DNA from: Mesotaenium endlicherianum
Lineage: Eukaryota; Streptophyta; Zygnematophyceae; Zygnematales; Mesotaeniaceae
Assembly: GCA_009602735.1 (NCBI GenBank)
Contig: WELA01011369.1
Span: 350,323 to 386,299, forward strand
DNA length: 35,977 nt
Direction of reading: 5' to 3'
Part shown: piece after piece, positions 1-12,081 of the stretch
How positions within the stretch are numbered: the stretch's first letter is position 1
How the letters are laid out: each line of letters opens with the position of its first letter
Made by a program: the position numbers and the translations under genes
The notes under the pieces: model-generated
Told to the model about the DNA's origin: nothing
The model's input: only the letters and a program-made list of their open reading frames with translations
The model's database searches: none

Positions 1-3000
1 TGGGGGGGGGCGGGAAGGGGGGTGAGGAGGACCAGCAGGAAGAGGGGAGTGGGACAGGAAGACAGAAACATCGACATGGACAGGAGTAGGGAGAGGAGGA
101 GATGGAGAGGGAGGAGGAGGAGGAGAAAAGTAAGGGGAGGGAGAGAAGCAGGAGCAGGAGCAGGAGCAGGAGGGGCATGGACAAGAATTGGGCAGTAAGG
201 AAGAGGAGGAGGAGGAGGAAGAGGAGGAGGGCGCGCACCTCGTGGATGGAGGGCACCATGTAGGCCACAAAGGAGTGGCGCGCGCCCACGCCGTCCGCCG
301 CCTTCACGTTAAAATGCTTCATGATGGCCTGCCATTTCACCCCCCCCCACACACGCAAACGCACACCCACGCACCCATAAGCTCACGTACCCATGCCCAC
401 CACGCCAGGCCCGCCCAGGCGGGTGCACAATCACACCCACGCAGCCCCCCAGACGCACCCACCCCACAACCCCCCACATGCTTCTTGCGCCTCTGCCACA
501 AGAGACGCCGAGGCAGCAGCAGCGATGACAGCAGCAGCAGCAGCAGTGGCAGCAATTCGACCTTGCAGGAGCAGTACCCTCCCTTTGCCCCACGCTGTTC
601 TCTGTTTCACAGAGCCGCCCCCAGTTTTTCTGGTGACATTGCCATGCGAGAGCACAGCAGCGGCAGCGCCAACACTGCCTCCTTCCTTGAAAGGAGCTGG
701 CAGCTGGCAGCTCCCCGTTCACACAGCACCGCGTGCAGACCCTGGGCCGCTCTGCTGCAGACGCTCGCGCGCATGCCACTCTCCCGTGGCTGCTCCAGAT
801 TTGGGCTGGCTGGGCGGCGCTCAAACTCGCACACTGGGCACTTGCGCCCCCCACCTCCAGCTTGCAGCACGCGCAGGCACGTGCAGGCACGCAAGCATGC
901 GCAGAAATGCATGCAGGCATGCAGGCATGCAGGCACACATTCATGATGGGGCGCACGATCGTGCGTGACAGCAGCGCACGCCACGTGGCATTGGGACGAG
1001 AAATGGAGTCGAGCCCGCGCCGCAGGAGAACTCGGGGAGAGCTCGTCCCCGGCAGACACGCTGGGCCCAGGGCTGCAGAGGCAGACGCAAAGAGAGAATG
1101 GGAGAGAGAGGGGAGGGAGGAAGGGCGACGCGGGGGGGCTTTTGGAACCTCTCTTTGTGAGAGCGCCGGGCACGGGCAGAGGAGGGGGGCCCGGGCCCTG
1201 CCCAGCAAGATGATGATGATGATTATGGTGAGGAGGAGGAGGAGGAGGAGGAAGCGATGGAGGGCGTGAGAATCAGTTGGGAATAGGGTTAGAGGCCAAA
1301 ATTAGGGTTAGGTTTGAGGATGGGTTTAGGCGTAGGGTTGAAGTTAGGGTTGGGGGCTCACCCGGGACTCCAGCTGGGCCTTGACCTCGGGCGCGAGAGC
1401 GTGCTTGTTCCTGAGCTCCTCCGTGGGGTCGTCATCAAATACCAGATGCACGTAGCGGTCGCCCAGCCTGGCGTGCCTCATCCCCAAAGAAATACAAACA
1501 CCCACGCACACTCAGGCACACAGACACACCAACGCACAAACGCACACCCGGGCGCGCACGCACGTGCGTGCAACCCCCTCGGGGCAAGGGTGAGCATGCA
1601 CGTGCAGAAGCAGGAGCATGTGAGTGTAAACAATACGTGTGTCTACGATGACACGAGTACACATACGTAAAGGCACATGCACGGCACATAAATTATGTAT
1701 ACGTGTGGAGACACGCTCATGTCCACATGGTGCATGCACGCCAAGGCACGTCAAAACAAGAAGAGAGCGCTTGAACAGCACTTCCCTGAAGCAAGCGCGT
1801 GATACGAGCAGGGCAGCTCCTCGTCCGAGCATCTCAGCAACAAGCGCACGCAACCCCATAGCATACTTCCTCCCTCCCTTCCTCCCCCCCTCCCCCTTAC
1901 AACGAAACTCCTGCGCTGCAGTCCCCCGGCTTCTCCCTCTGCAAGCACGCAGGTGGGCAGGCATATCATCTCGAGGCATGCTCGTGGGCGAGTGAGACCA
2001 GATGGGGAGGGTGGGTGGCCTCTCTCACACCTGTCAATGTGGGGAACGACGGGCAGGATCTCGACAGGTGTCAGGCTGGGGTTGGTCGGATGCACGGGCG
2101 CTTCCTGGGCGGCCCTGAAGGACTCCTCGATGGCCCTGATTTGGCCCTCCCTGCAAGCGGGCGCCGATTCCGCGCCACGTGGCACGCGTGCTTCAGTCCA
2201 GGAGCAAAAAAAGGGAGCTTTCTGACACAAAGACGTTACCTACTGACACGTGCACAAACAGATAGACATTCACACGCACGCATGCGCATGAGCATGCGCG
2301 CACAAACACACACACACACACACACACGCACGCACACACACACACGCACGTACGCACACTCATACACGAGCAAGGAGGCACACAGTGACAGATAGCTAGC
2401 TGCAGCTGGGAGACTCCCGCGGCAAGTCCGAGTTGAAGGCGTCCTGGGACCTGTATCTCCGCATAGCAGCAGCAGCAGCAACAGTCTGCACCTCCCCTCT
2501 CCACTGCAGCACTAATTCTCAACCGAACCGCGACGCTCATGCTGTGGCGGAGCGGGCGCCCGAGGCAGGAGAACGAGGGAGGAAGCAAAAGACGCAAAGG
2601 GGAGGCGGAGGCAGGCGTGGAGAAGAGGGGGAGAGAAGGGGAGCAGGACCAGCAAAGGAGCTTTTCCGCCCTCTTTTTCTTGAATGATAGAGAAAACAAA
2701 AAGAGAGCAGAGATCTGGGGAGAGTAGGGCAGCACATATGTCTCTCTTGCCCCAAAAGGACGCATCCTACGCTGAGTGGTGTAAAGAGTTTTGGACCACA
2801 TAGGTCTTCGTGCACACGTGGCAACACACGTAAGCACGCATAGGAATACGGTTATCCTGTCTGAGACTAAAGTTCTCTCCAAACTGTGCACTATGATTCC
2901 CCATCACAATGCTCACCAATTCAAGTCTTTTGCGATTGTGAGAACATTGCAGGCATGCCGACTTGCATGGGCGTGCACACTCGCTCACAAGACCGCACCC

Positions 3001-6000
3001 TCACATGCCCACATGCTCAAACGCCCGCAGACATACATACACACACCTGGTGTCGAGCGCGTCGTCGTCGTCGTCCATGGCTTCCAGCTGCAGCGCCAGC
3101 CTCTTGGCCTCCTTCTCGTTCAGCACCTTCTGCTCTCCGCTCCCCACGGGGCACCCACACGCGCGCGCATGCGCGCGCACGCGCGCACACACACATACAC
3201 ACACACACGTGCATGCAGGAAGAGGGAAGAAGTTGAATGCCACACCTGAGGGGGGGAAAGAGGGGGGGCAGCAAGAGGAAGCAAGCAGGCCGTGATGACC
3301 CCATGCACGTGCCCATCCCCAAGAGCTGTCCGAGGCTGCCAAGGGCGCAAGCCAGCAGCAGGAGCAGGAGGAGGGCCGTCAATACTTGCAGGCTCACCGC
3401 ACGCATGCATGCGCACATGCGTGCATGCATCTACGACCCTGGAGTTCACTCAGTCCAGCAGACAAAGTGCTGGCTGGGAGCGGGCCCCAAGCAGAAGCAG
3501 GAGCCACAGACAAGCGAATGAAGGAATCCAAGGAGGAGGATGAGCAGGAGGAGGAAGAGGGAGGAGGAGATTAAGGAGGAACACGGAGGCGGAGGAGACG
3601 GAGGAGGAAGCGTATCAGGAGGCGGAGGAGGAGGGGAAACGACGGGGACGAGAGGGAGAAGTGGAGAAGGACGAGGAGGCGGAGGAGGAGGGGGAGCGGG
3701 GGGAGAGGGCATCGAACCTTCTTGGGGACCTCGTCGGTGTCGAGGGGCGAGATGTACTGCGTATGCACGAGCCAGTTGAGGCCCTTGTCCGTGGGGCGCT
3801 CCTTCACCTTGAGCGCGCCGCCCTTCTCCTGCAGCACCACCATGTCGTCGCGCAGCAGCTCCTCGTCCGCCGGGTCCAGCGGCGGGCGAGCGTGCGCGGG
3901 CGGCGCACTGCCGTGGAGGAGGCAGGGGGGAGTGGGCGAGGGGGAGAGGGAGAGGGGGAGGAAGAGGAGGGAGAGGGAGGGGGAGGTGGGGGGAAGGAGA
4001 GGGGATGAGAAGAGGGGGAGGGGGGGGGAATGGAGAGGGAGAGGGAGAAAGTGGGAGAAAGAGGGGTAGAGAAAGAGGGGGAGAGGGAGAGTGGGGGAGA
4101 GGAAGGGGGAGAGGGAAACGCATGTCAGGGGCAAGACACAAGCAGCGTTCTCGCCCCCCTTCCAATTCAGCGACAACACCTGAGCAGCTCGGACCAGCGG
4201 GACGCGCAACGCACACTTTTGGGGATGAGCACCGCGAGCTGCGCGCCAGCTGTCCTGTTGCTGCCTTGAGCCGCTCGAGACTGACAATGACTGGCACGTG
4301 TGGGTGCAGCATCCAGGCCAGATGTAAACTTCACAACGAGTGCACACTTCAAGGCATGACAAGGGGCAGCCGCCAGGTGTCCCACCCGGCAAGCCCTGCG
4401 TGTGGCTGCGAGTTTGATCAGCTGACAGCTGGCAGCTGGCAGTGACGACAACATACATCAACATATATTCCTGAGCTGGTGCTGGGTAGCACGGGATTTG
4501 GGCGAGTTCATTTAAATAAATAGTCATTCAACAGATATGACCCGTGTCAACAGATGGTACTCTGCTGCCGATGGCGGGTACACAGAGCGCGAACATGGGT
4601 TGAGCTGCTCGAACAGAGGTGGCGCGGGGCGAGAAGGGGGAGAAGGGGGAGCGCGCGCGCACTCGTAGACGGTCATGTCGAGGAGGTCCAGGGGGATGCC
4701 GAGGTCGGGCTCCACGTGCAGCTTGTACTTGTACTTCTTCTCCAGCGACGTCACGCTATACTTTGTGTACCTGCGGGCCCACAAAAGCAGGAGCCGCCAC
4801 CGCCGCCGCCGCAGCACGTGGCCACCCCCCAGGACATCGCTGTCAGTTTCCACCCAATCCTCCTCCCCCTCCTTTTTCCCCCCCGGCCCACCCCGCACCC
4901 ACCCCCGCCCCCAGGGACTTCAAAACGCGAGCGCACTGGCAAATTGCCTCGTTCTGCGAGAACAACGACGCGCGAAACCTGCGGGACTTGAACCCGTCAG
5001 TCGATGTTGTTGGGGCCGTTGCGTTTTTGGGCAAGGCAAGACTTCTCGGAACAGCATCGGAGGGTGTGCATTGGATGCCGTGCTCGTCGCTGAACCCCAA
5101 ACGCGACGCTCTGGTCTCTCTTGCTCGGGAGTTAGCCTCAAAGCGGTGCGCCTCAACTCCAGGATCACTTCTGACTGATCAATTAAAGAAAGGAGCTCTC
5201 GCTCTCGCCACTCTGTGTTCGTATGCCTTCCCCCTCACGGGCGACGCCGTGAGTCACACCGACATGGGCCTGCCAGCATCCCCGCTTCCGTTGCTGCCCT
5301 CGCACACAAGCCTGCCTGTCTGCACTTCTAGGGACAACCGTATGAGGGCTCCAGGGCTTTAGAGGCAAAACCTGAAGCTAAGTAGGGGACAGGCGGGTGT
5401 GGCATGGAGAGGGAACAGGGGAGAGGGGACAAGGGGGGTGACAGCCGCCCCACGGGGCGCCGGGGGGGNACGTACGCACACTCATACACGAGCAAGGAGG
5501 CACACAGTGACAGATAGCTAGCTGCAGCTGGGAGACTCCCGCGGCAAGTCCGAGTTGAAGGCGTCCTGGGACCTGTATCTCCGCATAGCAGCAGCAGCAG
5601 CAACAGTCTGCACCTCCCCTCTCCACTGCAGCACTAATTCTCAACCGAACCGCGACGCTCATGCTGTGGCGGAGCGGGCGCCCGAGGCAGGAGAACGAGG
5701 GAGGAAGCAAAAGACGCAAAGGGGAGGCGGAGGCAGGCGTGGAGAAGAGGGGGAGAGAAGGGGAGCAGGACCAGCAAAGGAGCTTTTCCGCCCTCTTTTT
5801 CTTGAATGATAGAGAAAACAAAAAGAGAGCAGAGATCTGGGGAGAGTAGGGCAGCACATATGTCTCTCTTGCCCCAAAAGGACGCATCCTACGCTGAGTG
5901 GTGTAAAGAGTTTTGGACCACATAGGTCTTCGTGCACACGTGGCAACACACGTAAGCACGCATAGGAATACGGTTATCCTGTCTGAGACTAAAGTTCTCT

Positions 6001-9000
6001 CCAAACTGTGCACTATGATTCCCCATCACAATGCTCACCAATTCAAGTCTTTTGCGATTGTGAGAACATTGCAGGCATGCCGACTTGCATGGGCGTGCAC
6101 ACTCGCTCACAAGACCGCACCCTCACATGCCCACATGCTCAAACGCCCGCAGACATACATACACACACCTGGTGTCGAGCGCGTCGTCGTCGTCGTCCAT
6201 GGCTTCCAGCTGCAGCGCCAGCCTCTTGGCCTCCTTCTCGTTCAGCACCTTCTGCTCTCCGCTCCCCACGGGGCACCCACACGCGCGCGCATGCGCGCGC
6301 ACGCGCGCACACACACATACACACACACACGTGCATGCAGGAAGAGGGAAGAAGTTGAATGCCACACCTGAGGGGGGGAAAGAGGGGGGGCAGCAAGAGG
6401 AAGCAAGCAGGCCGTGATGACCCCATGCACGTGCCCATCCCCAAGAGCTGTCCGAGGCTGCCAAGGGCGCAAGCCAGCAGCAGGAGCAGGAGGAGGGCCG
6501 TCAATACTTGCAGGCTCACCGCACGCATGCATGCGCACATGCGTGCATGCATCTACGACCCTGGAGTTCACTCAGTCCAGCAGACAAAGTGCTGGCTGGG
6601 AGCGGGCCCCAAGCAGAAGCAGGAGCCACAGACAAGCGAATGAAGGAATCCAAGGAGGAGGATGAGCAGGAGGAGGAAGAGGGAGGAGGAGATTAAGGAG
6701 GAACACGGAGGCGGAGGAGACGGAGGAGGAAGCGTATCAGGAGGCGGAGGAGGAGGGGAAACGACGGGGACGAGAGGGAGAAGTGGAGAAGGACGAGGAG
6801 GCGGAGGAGGAGGGGGAGCGGGGGGAGAGGGCATCGAACCTTCTTGGGGACCTCGTCGGTGTCGAGGGGCGAGATGTACTGCGTATGCACGAGCCAGTTG
6901 AGGCCCTTGTCCGTGGGGCGCTCCTTCACCTTGAGCGCGCCGCCCTTCTCCTGCAGCACCACCATGTCGTCGCGCAGCAGCTCCTCGTCCGCCGGGTCCA
7001 GCGGCGGGCGAGCGTGCGCGGGCGGCGCACTGCCGTGGAGGAGGCAGGGGGGAGTGGGCGAGGGGGAGAGGGAGAGGGGGAGGAAGAGGAGGGAGAGGGA
7101 GGGGGAGGTGGGGGGAAGGAGAGGGGATGAGAAGAGGGGGAGGGGGGGGGAATGGAGAGGGAGAGGGAGAAAGTGGGAGAAAGAGGGGTAGAGAAAGAGG
7201 GGGAGAGGGAGAGTGGGGGAGAGGAAGGGGGAGAGGGAAACGCATGTCAGGGGCAAGACACAAGCAGCGTTCTCGCCCCCCTTCCAATTCAGCGACAACA
7301 CCTGAGCAGCTCGGACCAGCGGGACGCGCAACGCACACTTTTGGGGATGAGCACCGCGAGCTGCGCGCCAGCTGTCCTGTTGCTGCCTTGAGCCGCTCGA
7401 GACTGACAATGACTGGCACGTGTGGGTGCAGCATCCAGGCCAGATGTAAACTTCACAACGAGTGCACACTTCAAGGCATGACAAGGGGCAGCCGCCAGGT
7501 GTCCCACCCGGCAAGCCCTGCGTGTGGCTGCGAGTTTGATCAGCTGACAGCTGGCAGCTGGCAGTGACGACAACATACATCAACATATATTCCTGAGCTG
7601 GTGCTGGGTAGCACGGGATTTGGGCGAGTTCATTTAAATAAATAGTCATTCAACAGATATGACCCGTGTCAACAGATGGTACTCTGCTGCCGATGGCGGG
7701 TACACAGAGCGCGAACATGGGTTGAGCTGCTCGAACAGAGGTGGCGCGGGGCGAGAAGGGGGAGAAGGGGGAGCGCGCGCGCACTCGTAGACGGTCATGT
7801 CGAGGAGGTCCAGGGGGATGCCGAGGTCGGGCTCCACGTGCAGCTTGTACTTGTACTTCTTCTCCAGCGACGTCACGCTATACTTTGTGTACCTGCGGGC
7901 CCACAAAAGCAGGAGCCGCCACCGCCGCCGCCGCAGCACGTGGCCACCCCCCAGGACATCGCTGTCAGTTTCCACCCAATCCTCCTCCCCCTCCTTTTTC
8001 CCCCCCGGCCCACCCCGCACCCACCCCCGCCCCCAGGGACTTCAAAACGCGAGCGCACTGGCAAATTGCCTCGTTCTGCGAGAACAACGACGCGCGAAAC
8101 CTGCGGGACTTGAACCCGTCAGTCGATGTTGTTGGGGCCGTTGCGTTTTTGGGCAAGGCAAGACTTCTCGGAACAGCATCGGAGGGTGTGCATTGGATGC
8201 CGTGCTCGTCGCTGAACCCCAAACGCGACGCTCTGGTCTCTCTTGCTCGGGAGTTAGCCTCAAAGCGGTGCGCCTCAACTCCAGGATCACTTCTGACTGA
8301 TCAATTAAAGAAAGGAGCTCTCGCTCTCGCCACTCTGTGTTCGTATGCCTTCCCCCTCACGGGCGACGCCGTGAGTCACACCGACATGGGCCTGCCAGCA
8401 TCCCCGCTTCCGTTGCTGCCCTCGCACACAAGCCTGCCTGTCTGCACTTCTAGGGACAACCGTATGAGGGCTCCAGGGCTTTAGAGGCAAAACCTGAAGC
8501 TAAGTAGGGGACAGGCGGGTGTGGCATGGAGAGGGAACAGGGGAGAGGGGACAAGGGGGGTGACAGCCGCCCCACGGGGCGCCGGGGGGGNCACTCAGTC
8601 CAGCAGACAAAGTGCTGGCTGGGAGCGGGCCCCAAGCAGAAGCAGGAGCCACAGACAAGCGAATGAAGGAATCCAAGGAGGAGGATGAGCAGGAGGAGGA
8701 AGAGGGAGGAGGAGATTAAGGAGGAACACGGAGGCGGAGGAGACGGAGGAGGAAGCGTATCAGGAGGCGGAGGAGGAGGGGAAACGACGGGGACGAGAGG
8801 GAGAAGTGGAGAAGGACGAGGAGGCGGAGGAGGAGGGGGAGCGGGGGGAGAGGGCATCGAACCTTCTTGGGGACCTCGTCGGTGTCGAGGGGCGAGATGT
8901 ACTGCGTATGCACGAGCCAGTTGAGGCCCTTGTCCGTGGGGCGCTCCTTCACCTTGAGCGCGCCGCCCTTCTCCTGCAGCACCACCATGTCGTCGCGCAG

Positions 9001-12000
9001 CAGCTCCTCGTCCGCCGGGTCCAGCGGCGGGCGAGCGTGCGCGGGCGGCGCACTGCCGTGGAGGAGGCAGGGGGGAGTGGGCGAGGGGGAGAGGGAGAGG
9101 GGGAGGAAGAGGAGGGAGAGGGAGGGGGAGGTGGGGGGAAGGAGAGGGGATGAGAAGAGGGGGAGGGGGGGGGAATGGAGAGGGAGAGGGAGAAAGTGGG
9201 AGAAAGAGGGGTAGAGAAAGAGGGGGAGAGGGAGAGTGGGGGAGAGGAAGGGGGAGAGGGAAACGCATGTCAGGGGCAAGACACAAGCAGCGTTCTCGCC
9301 CCCCTTCCAATTCAGCGACAACACCTGAGCAGCTCGGACCAGCGGGACGCGCAACGCACACTTTTGGGGATGAGCACCGCGAGCTGCGCGCCAGCTGTCC
9401 TGTTGCTGCCTTGAGCCGCTCGAGACTGACAATGACTGGCACGTGTGGGTGCAGCATCCAGGCCAGATGTAAACTTCACAACGAGTGCACACTTCAAGGC
9501 ATGACAAGGGGCAGCCGCCAGGTGTCCCACCCGGCAAGCCCTGCGTGTGGCTGCGAGTTTGATCAGCTGACAGCTGGCAGCTGGCAGTGACGACAACATA
9601 CATCAACATATATTCCTGAGCTGGTGCTGGGTAGCACGGGATTTGGGCGAGTTCATTTAAATAAATAGTCATTCAACAGATATGACCCGTGTCAACAGAT
9701 GGTACTCTGCTGCCGATGGCGGGTACACAGAGCGCGAACATGGGTTGAGCTGCTCGAACAGAGGTGGCGCGGGGCGAGAAGGGGGAGAAGGGGGAGCGCG
9801 CGCGCACTCGTAGACGGTCATGTCGAGGAGGTCCAGGGGGATGCCGAGGTCGGGCTCCACGTGCAGCTTGTACTTGTACTTCTTCTCCAGCGACGTCACG
9901 CTATACTTTGTGTACCTGCGGGCCCACAAAAGCAGGAGCCGCCACCGCCGCCGCCGCAGCACGTGGCCACCCCCCAGGACATCGCTGTCAGTTTCCACCC
10001 AATCCTCCTCCCCCTCCTTTTTCCCCCCCGGCCCACCCCGCACCCACCCCCGCCCCCAGGGACTTCAAAACGCGAGCGCACTGGCAAATTGCCTCGTTCT
10101 GCGAGAACAACGACGCGCGAAACCTGCGGGACTTGAACCCGTCAGTCGATGTTGTTGGGGCCGTTGCGTTTTTGGGCAAGGCAAGACTTCTCGGAACAGC
10201 ATCGGAGGGTGTGCATTGGATGCCGTGCTCGTCGCTGAACCCCAAACGCGACGCTCTGGTCTCTCTTGCTCGGGAGTTAGCCTCAAAGCGGTGCGCCTCA
10301 ACTCCAGGATCACTTCTGACTGATCAATTAAAGAAAGGAGCTCTCGCTCTCGCCACTCTGTGTTCGTATGCCTTCCCCCTCACGGGCGACGCCGTGAGTC
10401 ACACCGACATGGGCCTGCCAGCATCCCCGCTTCCGTTGCTGCCCTCGCACACAAGCCTGCCTGTCTGCACTTCTAGGGACAACCGTATGAGGGCTCCAGG
10501 GCTTTAGAGGCAAAACCTGAAGCTAAGTAGGGGACAGGCGGGTGTGGCATGGAGAGNACCGTACCTGTCCCGATCCTGATTGATCTGCAGCAGCTTGAGC
10601 TGAGACGCAGGCTCGGGGAGGTCGTTGCGGAACCTGCCAAACGCCAGCTGGCGAGCCCGTTAGGTCAGCACGCTCGCGCTGCCACGCTGGCTGGATGTGT
10701 GTTTGAGATCAGAAACCACGTCCAGGTGGCGGTCACCATGGCTGCTAGTGTGGCGCTCGCTCACACTCTGTCTCTCGAGCTCGCTGCTTATCTGGCAGTC
10801 GCTCACACTTTGTGTCTTTCGGACCGTCACTGGGTCAAATGCGTAGCAATGTATTTCATTGCTTCCTCTCAGTTCGACCTCCGGCGCCTGCTTCTTTGAC
10901 TATCGGCATTCGATTGATGCACGAGGACTTGATCTCCTTCGGTAGTCGTTGCATCAAGTGCGCAGCACAGCGTTGCTAGAGCTGAGCTACTCCAAACCCT
11001 ACATCACATCGTCGAGTGAAGCAACTCCCATTGGCTGCTAAGTGGCAGCAGATGCTACTTCTCTGCCGCTACAGGCTTCCAGAGAAATATTGACACTTAA
11101 GAGAGACATCAACTATGCTGATAGAAGTGCGCCCACACGGGCACTCCACAACTTGCAGCACAGCTCCAGAAGAAACTGGCCTTAGGCACCAGAGGCCTCA
11201 GCTGGTCACATTTAGGGTTTGAATCTCGTACTTCAGATGTTTGTCTCGAACAGTCACATCCATGTTCATTTTTTTCTCGTTTTGGGTTTTGTGATCGATG
11301 GCCCTCTCCTACAAAATCGTAAAGGGCAAAATGTGTCGGGAACTTTCAGATACTAAGGGGAGCCTTACCTTACTTTACACACAAAAGTCGACGGTCGTTT
11401 CAACCTGTTGTCAATTTTCTGTTCAGCCGGGGCCTTCTTCTCATGCCTGAGGTCTCTCGCGGAGCCACCTGGCCTTCCCTGCCCCCCACCCAGCCTGTCC
11501 AAGGCCGCCCTCCCCTCCATATCCCTCTCCCTTCTCTCTCCCCCCTTCCTCTTCTCGTATGCCCTCTTCTCTTGTTCATACTCCCTCTTCTTCCTCTCCC
11601 TCCTCTGCTCCTCCGTCTCTGATCTCCCTTGACTGGCCCCCGGCACTAATCCAGAGGGTTTGCCAAGAGATGCCTGCTGAGAGTGAGCCGCTTTTGGAGC
11701 AGGCCTCCCAGAGCCAGGGGCAGAGGGCGGAGTGGGATATCCATGTTGACTTCCGACCTGACTCTGAGCACCATAGCCAAGACCCTGACTGTACTGAGCA
11801 CCAGCAAGGGGCTGTCCAGCAGCTATGGTGGGGGCGTCATGGGCACGGTGCGGTGCCCCTGGGGGTGCGCCAGGAGCAGAGCCGGCTGATTGTCCAGCAA
11901 GGTCGGGATATTGGGGTGCTTGATATGGAAGCCCTGGAGCATAAGGGGGGGGATAGGACCGTCCACTACCGCTGTGTGCCCCTGGGGTGCCCTGGGGGAA

Positions 12001-12081
12001 ATTGGGGTGTGGATGCTGATTGTGATTGACTGGTGACACTCCGGGTGGCGGGGGCTTATTGTACCCGTGAAGGGACGTCAT
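1..12081 (-). CDS. PAF1: PAF1, Paf1 complex subunit (3'-partial, eight exons, middle exons present in repeated copies)
   Basis: PAF1 is a subunit of the nuclear Paf1 complex (with Ctr9, Leo1, Cdc73 and Rtf1), which travels with RNA polymerase II and promotes elongation and co-transcriptional histone modification. Exons on the minus strand: 12081-11369 (start ATG, phase 2), 10633-10565, 9915-9808, 9052-8863, 6251-6169 (or 3129-3047), 2150-2031, 1467-1362 and 328-239. All are bounded by AG and GT with matching phases, giving 493 codons inside the window. Exon 1 encodes a P/G/Q-rich head, a charged R/K/E helix and the conserved end STFVCKV. Exon 2 opens with FRNDLPEP; exon 3 has VEPDLGIPLDLLDMTVY; exon 4 has DEELLRDD, KERPTDKG and TQYISPL; exon 6 has TPVEILPVVPHID; exon 8 has SFVAYMVPS. 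These are the hallmark blocks of the family in the right order. The C-terminal part lies beyond base 1. Exons 3 and 4 occur three times and exon 5 twice because of the nested copies. Confidence 0.93.
1279..1356. repeat. Degenerate telomere-like motifs in PAF1 intron 7
   Basis: Several TTAGGG, TAGGGTT and GGTTTAGG-type units occur within about 80 bases, immediately after the exon 7 donor in the sense direction. The units are spaced irregularly and diverged, so this is not a terminal telomere. Confidence 0.6.
2298..2352. repeat. (CA)n microsatellite in PAF1 intron
   Basis: A run of CA dinucleotides with a few CG interruptions. In the sense (minus) strand it is a TG tract about 150-200 nt upstream of the exon 6 acceptor. 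Confidence 0.85.
3158..3218. repeat. Alternating purine-pyrimidine (CG/CA) tract next to PAF1 exon 5 (copied at 6280-6340)
   Basis: GCGCGC, CATGCGCGCGC and CACACA stretches follow each other with almost strict purine-pyrimidine alternation, a composition known to favour Z-DNA. In the sense strand it is a TG/CG tract 30-90 nt upstream of the exon 5 acceptor. Confidence 0.75.
3535..4115. repeat. Homopurine tracts on both sides of PAF1 exon 4 (also in copies B and C)
   Basis: Bases 3535-3717 and 3908-4115 are nearly all G and A on the plus strand, so the sense strand is polypyrimidine. Exon 4 (3907-3718) sits between them. The open frames running through these tracts translate to P/S/L-rich or G/E/R-rich low-complexity sequence and are not genes. 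Confidence 0.8.
5470..8590. repeat. Copy B of the nested PAF1 segment (3121 bp, same as copy A)
   Basis: Every landmark is shifted by exactly 3122 from copy A, and the six-frame translations are identical throughout. It starts immediately after the N at 5469 and ends at the same base as copy A, immediately before the N at 8591. It holds exon 5 (6251-6169), exon 4 (7029-6840) and exon 3 (7892-7785). It adds no new sequence, which is how a contained contig would look. Confidence 0.9.
8592..10556. repeat. Copy C of the nested PAF1 segment (1965 bp, inside copies A and B)
   Basis: Landmarks are shifted by 2023 from copy B. This copy equals 6569-8533 of copy B and 3447-5411 of copy A, and it is bounded by single Ns at 8591 and 10557. 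It holds exon 4 (9052-8863) and exon 3 (9915-9808) but lacks exon 5. The next base after the N at 10557 begins the unique contig carrying exon 2. Confidence 0.9.

Larger units (their letters stand above)
2348..5468. repeat. Copy A of the nested PAF1 segment (3121 bp)
   Basis: This copy is continuous with the unique PAF1 3' half to its left and ends at the single N at 5469. It holds PAF1 exon 5 (3129-3047), exon 4 (3907-3718) and exon 3 (4770-4663), all on the minus strand. Of the three copies this one is most likely the true locus, because it alone is joined without an N to exons 6-8. Confidence 0.9.

Noticed and set aside
188..1269. Several overlapping 170-300-codon frames on both strands
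   Set aside because: They are low-complexity E, H, C, A and R-rich translations of microsatellite-rich PAF1 intron 7 and flanks. Only 328-239 (minus) is an exon.
3446..4527. Minus-strand frames of 288 and 318 codons rich in P, S and L
   Set aside because: They read through PAF1 exon 4 into polypyrimidine introns. Only the exon part matches the PAF1 family.
4983..4996. tRNA T-arm-like sequence on the minus strand (GGGTTCAAGTCCC type), repeated in copies B and C
   Set aside because: Only the T-loop and four stem pairs fit. I find no matching acceptor strand, D-arm or anticodon arm upstream on that strand.
4619..5362. Plus-strand frame of 247 codons
   Set aside because: It lies antisense to PAF1 exon 3 and its intron, shows no family pattern, and is simply repeated in copies B and C.
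11408..12029. Plus-strand frames of 74-156 codons
   Set aside because: They are shadows of PAF1 exon 1 on the opposite strand.
1..12081. Biological exon triplication in PAF1 as a novel isoform system
   Set aside because: The copies are identical including introns and are bounded by single Ns at contig edges. An assembly artefact explains this better (see findings).
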